Assembly (NCBI RefSeq): GCF_001311845.1
Contig: NZ_BBCC01000013.1
Span: forward strand, 1-64,000
Origin: Desulfosarcina cetonica JCM 12296
GTDB lineage: Bacteria > Desulfobacterota > Desulfobacteria > Desulfobacterales > Desulfosarcinaceae
DNA length: 64,000 nucleotides
Direction of reading: 5' to 3'
Below are positions 61,277-64,000 of the stretch, piece after piece. Under the pieces are notes generated by a model. The model was not told the origin of the DNA, made no database searches, and worked only from the letters and a program-made list of their open reading frames with translations. Made by a program: the position numbers and the translations under genes. Position 1 is the stretch's first letter. Every line of letters begins with the position of its first letter.

Positions 61277-61690
61277 TTATTCAGATTTGGGTTTCCAACA
61301 GAAAAAGCCTTCGCCACAAGAGATAAGCACGCCAGCATCGCGAAATCGATTAATCGAAAAATGAGGGTGCGCTACATTCACTTCCTTGCATCGCCGGTGG
61401 AGATCTTCCAAGGTAAATTCATCTCCCAGGCTTTCACTAATCTCCATAAAAATGGTGCAGGCGTCATTCAGATCATCAGGCAATTTGTCTGGAACATTAA
61501 CCGAGGGAGTAGTATCCTTTTCCGGTGTTTCTTGAGGCACTGGAGCTGCCTTTGGCTCGAATAAACCGGTAAGGTGAGGCACCAATGAAATTAGAGTGGC
61601 AAGAATTGCCAAACCTGAAAGAACGATGCAGGCTCCAGTTCCTGCCATGGCCCATCCATTGGCCTGTTGGATTGCCGCTAACCCGTACAT
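61277..61690 (-). CDS. OadG-family gamma subunit with a C-terminal extension
   Basis: A 137-residue protein: one membrane helix (GTGACIVLSGLAILATLISLV) and a Pro/Thr/Glu-rich linker, as in OadG/MmdD. Unusually, the last 65 residues form an additional domain of helical, winged-helix-like appearance (CTIFMEISESLGDEFTLEDL, then VAHPHFSINRFRDAGVLISCG). OadG binds Zn and holds the complex together. The gene is first in a two-gene leftward unit with oadB. The ATG is preceded by AAGGAGGA. Confidence 0.75.
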   Translation of the reverse strand: MYGLAAIQQANGWAMAGTGACIVLSGLAILATLISLVPHLTGLFEPKAAPVPQETPEKDTTPSVNVPDKLPDDLNDACTIFMEISESLGDEFTLEDLHRRCKEVNVAHPHFSINRFRDAGVLISCGEGFFCWKPKSE

Positions 61691-62223
61691 GTGATCCTCC
61701 TTATAGAATTATAGACAAAAAATGATTCCTATTTGGAGCCCATGCGCAAATAACTTATTTCGGATCAAGCAAAAAAACAGAATAATATTTGTAAATTCAG
61801 AACATTATTGTGGCGTTCGACTTTTACAAACACAGTCTGTCAAGCCTGAGCCCAAATCTACCATTTGTGGTTGGGCGCCGTTTTCAATCTTTTCGTTGGA
61901 TCAACTTACATGACTTTATGAAGAGCCGAGGAAAATTAACGATCACACCATCCGTCAAATGTCAATGATAAAGCAGAAAAAAACAATTGGATGCATGATT
62001 TTTTTGTTTTTCAATGGGTTTTGAAATCGTGGGGTTATGCAGGGTTTGGCGTCCAACCAACTATTCCCATTTGCCCTAGCGACCCGCCGAAGGAAAAATG
62101 AGAAACGCCGTCTTTCCGATGGCTTCATGAAAAGGCGGCGTTTTAAGGAAGCCGGAACAGTTGGAAACGGGCGCTTAATGCGTCCGAGACGATGCCTAAG
62201 GGGGATTATCGGCTTAACACCGA
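61691..62223. other. Gene-poor intergenic region with one hairpin
   Basis: No convincing gene. It should hold the promoter of the leftward oadG-oadB unit. A hairpin near 62102-62145 (AAACGCCGTCTTT with AAAGGCGGCGTTT, one G-U) is followed by T residues and may end transcription of the leftward gene at 62224. Confidence 0.5.
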
Positions 62224-62523
62224 TTAGAAGCGAATGTAGAAAAACTCATACTCACCGTCGTTGATGTCGATTTTGAGGTTGTAGCCTCGGGCTTCGGCAA
62301 AAACGAGCCAGGGCGGTTGCCCGCTACCACCGCATTCATAATTGGGCCAGAAGGTCCCGGTTTTGTTGCTGTGGTAGGCGAGCATCATGGCATTGCTGTC
62401 CATCTTTCGGGCCGTGGTTTTGGCCATGGCGCTGGCCGCGACGATATCCAGGTCCGGGTCGTCGACATGTAGGTTGACAGTATCGAGGGAATATGGGCTG
62501 GATGTGGCGTGAAGCTCAACCAT
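62224..62523 (-). CDS. Small protein, possibly of the AF1514 family
   Basis: A soluble 99-residue protein with the parts IVAASAMAKTTARKMDSNAMM, GTFWPNYECGGSGQPPWL and FAEARGYNLKIDINDGEYEFFY. The layout resembles small AF1514-like proteins known from anaerobes, of no known function to me. ATG 62523 is preceded by AAGGAG; a GTG one codon upstream is less likely. It is divergent from the NYN-domain gene. Confidence 0.55.
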   Translation of the reverse strand: MVELHATSSPYSLDTVNLHVDDPDLDIVAASAMAKTTARKMDSNAMMLAYHSNKTGTFWPNYECGGSGQPPWLVFAEARGYNLKIDINDGEYEFFYIRF

Positions 62524-62622
62524 CACGATCTCCTTTCATGTTGGCAGTGAACGGAATTGAAGATAAGATGGTTTTGCGCTTTGTAAATCCAATCGCAATG
62601 GAACGATTCTGGAAAGGAAACC

Positions 62623-63447
62623 ATGACCAAAAGTTTGGAAACGGCCAACCTGGCCGTATTTTGTGATTTCGAAAATATCGCCCTGGGCGTCCGCGACGCT
62701 CGCGATGCCCCGTTCGACATCAATAAAGTGATCGAACGACTGCTGCTCAAGGGCAGTATCGTGGTCAAAAAAGCCTACTGTGACTGGGAGCGCTACAAGG
62801 AGTTCAAGGCCGGCATGCATGAAGCGGCCTTCGAACTGATCGAGATTCCCCACGTTCGCCAGTCTGGAAAGAATTCTGCCGATATCCGCATGGTGGTCGA
62901 CGCCCTGGACCTGTGCTACACAAAATCTCACGTGGATACCTTCGTGATCGTCAGTGGAGATTCGGATTTCTCGCCCCTGGTCAGCAAGCTGCGCGAGAAC
63001 AACAAGAACGTGATCGGGGTGGGGGTCAAGAATTCCAGCTCGGATCTGTTGATCGCCAACTGTGATGAATTCATCTATTACGATGATTTGGTGCGGAAAA
63101 AGAAAAAAGCCAAAAAGCCGGCGCGCAAGCAGCCGCCCAAGGAAGTGAAGACCCCGGCGGCCGACACCAAGAAGGACGATCCGGAATTGCTGGTCCAGGA
63201 GGCTCTGGACCTGGTTATGGAAACCCTGGAGGCCCTGGCCGAGGAGCGCGGTTCGGAAGAGAAGATCTGGGGGTCCATGGTCAAGCAGACCCTCAAGCGC
63301 CGCCGCCCGGGATTCAACGAATCCTATTACGGGTTCCGCTCATTCAAGCGCCTGCTTGACGAAGCGGCCAGCCGTGGTCTCATGGAATTGGAGCCGGATG
63401 AAAAATCCGGCGGCTACATCATCCGCAGTTTCCAGGCCGAGGAGTGA
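62623..63447 (+). CDS. NYN-domain (LabA/PIN-like) ribonuclease fused to a LOTUS/OST-HTH domain
   Basis: A 274-residue protein. The N-terminal NYN domain (residues about 8-155) shows the acidic active site in AVFCDFENIALG, the KNSADIRMVVDALDL segment and FVIVSGDSDFSPLVSKLRENNKNVIGVG, all matching the LabA/DUF88 group of PIN-like nucleases. A basic linker (RKKKKAKKPARKQPPK) follows. The C-terminal part SMVKQTLKRRRPGFNESYYGFRSFKRLLDEA is an OST-HTH/LOTUS domain, which binds RNA. It is probably an RNA-cleaving or RNA-sorting factor. AAAGGAAACC precedes the ATG. Such fusions are widespread in bacteria but mostly untested. Confidence 0.9.
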   Translation: MTKSLETANLAVFCDFENIALGVRDARDAPFDINKVIERLLLKGSIVVKKAYCDWERYKEFKAGMHEAAFELIEIPHVRQSGKNSADIRMVVDALDLCYTKSHVDTFVIVSGDSDFSPLVSKLRENNKNVIGVGVKNSSSDLLIANCDEFIYYDDLVRKKKKAKKPARKQPPKEVKTPAADTKKDDPELLVQEALDLVMETLEALAEERGSEEKIWGSMVKQTLKRRRPGFNESYYGFRSFKRLLDEAASRGLMELEPDEKSGGYIIRSFQAEE

Positions 63448-63540
63448 GGCCCCTCATGTTCACCGTCAATCCGTTCCCATGATTCGTCAAGGCCGGGATT
63501 GACGATTGCATTTTCAGGAAAGTCTGCTACAACCGCCGGT

Positions 63541-64000
63541 ATGAATGCCAACGACGAAAATGGACCCCACCGGTTCAGCATGCCGGCCTGGATCAGCTGT
63601 GCTCCTTACGAGCAGCTGCTGGGCATGGAAATCCTCAAGGCCGAGGACGGGGAAGCGCACCTGCAGATGCCCTTTCGACGATCCCTGGCCCAGGGGGCCG
63701 GGCTGATGCACGGCGGCGCACTGGTCAGCTTGGCCGATACCGCCGTGGTCATGGCCATCAAAAGCATCGTGGCCCCGGGCACCCATTTTGCCACGATTTC
63801 CCTGGAGAGCCGTTTTCTGCGGCCGGTCAAACAGGGTCTTATCCAGGCTATGGCCAGGGTTTCCGAGCGTCGCGACGCGATTCTGAAGGGACAGTGTGAG
63901 ATCCTGGACGAAGGGGGACTCGCAGTCATGTCCTTCGGCAGTGTCTTCAAAATCGCCCGGGATGCGATGGTCCGGGATGTCCGCTTCGATGACGTGCCGC
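63541..64000 (+). CDS. PaaI-type hot-dog thioesterase (3' partial)
   Basis: The gene runs off the right edge. The visible 153 residues show the PaaI/YdiI thioesterase pattern: LLGMEILKAEDGEAHLQMPF, LMHGGALVSLADTAVVMAI containing the HGG motif and the catalytic acidic residue, and THFATISLESRFLRPVKQG. It hydrolyses an acyl- or aryl-CoA. Its neighbour is the NYN protein, with no functional link visible. Confidence 0.85.
   Translation, partial: MNANDENGPHRFSMPAWISCAPYEQLLGMEILKAEDGEAHLQMPFRRSLAQGAGLMHGGALVSLADTAVVMAIKSIVAPGTHFATISLESRFLRPVKQGLIQAMARVSERRDAILKGQCEILDEGGLAVMSFGSVFKIARDAMVRDVRFDDVP

Overview
The window reads as chromosomal DNA of a Desulfobacterota-type (deltaproteobacterial) bacterium, probably a sulfate reducer or close relative. 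The evidence is a TAXI-type TRAP receptor, an NfnB/GltD-like flavoprotein carrying a NuoF-type 4Fe-4S module, Na+-pumping decarboxylase subunits, an RdgC-family gene next to dnaN, and the style of the origin-proximal genes. No 16S rRNA or tRNA gene was found, so the taxonomic call is inference.

Layout. 0-5.8 kb: a methyltransferase/DUF5714 protein, mltA, a molybdenum cofactor block (moaC, moaE-like, mobA, then divergent mog/moaB) and a MazG-type pyrophosphohydrolase. 5.9-10.7 kb: an ExeA/GspA-like ATPase with a TAXI receptor, then pruA. 10.7-22 kb: one long leftward series with many 4-base or slightly longer overlaps: hisI, hisG, aminotransferase, engB, era, ATP-grasp, HNH, two sensor kinases, pabA and a pabB-pabC fusion. 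22.3-24.7 kb: a class A penicillin-binding protein. 24.7-29.4 kb: a leftward three-gene operon headed by a fusion of an endonuclease Q-like PHP nuclease with a UvrD helicase. 29.4-32.25 kb: a complete 2.8 kb insertion sequence with inverted ends and a 5-bp target duplication, sitting just upstream of that operon's start codon. 32.5-50 kb: an origin-proximal housekeeping block (rdgC, dnaN, gyrB, asnS, TIGR03960-type radical SAM, rng, rpmH, rnpA, yidD, yidC, jag, mnmE, a parS site, a YkgJ-type protein, a prmA-like gene). 50-64 kb: lipoyl E2 and E3, an old yellow enzyme, two thioesterases, cytochrome c' with a b561-type cytochrome, an NfnB-like enzyme, a racemase, oadB/oadG and a NYN-LOTUS protein.

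Two features run across the whole window. First, base composition forms a deep V: about 55-70% GC in the outer parts, about 43-50% at 25-32 kb and again at 50-55 kb, and roughly 12-30% between 36 and 48 kb. The bottom lies around the radical SAM gene, rng, rpmH and mnmE. Because these are single-copy core genes and the change is graded on both sides, this looks like a regional mutational or replication-linked effect rather than an acquired island. Second, at least twenty single-base frameshifts break otherwise well-conserved genes, including essential ones (gyrB, asnS). Most can be repaired by restoring one base, often in a homopolymer, so I treat them as probable sequence errors and annotate each gene as one unit.

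The strand switch at about 32 kb, dnaN/gyrB, rpmH-rnpA-yidC-jag-mnmE and parS all say the replication origin is close, but dnaA, recF, parA and parB are not in the window and I see no convincing cluster of DnaA boxes. The most interesting items are the GC funnel, the EndoQ-UvrD repair operon with its IS insertion, and a perfect 18-bp hairpin inside the rnpA coding sequence next to a second hairpin that reaches its start codon.
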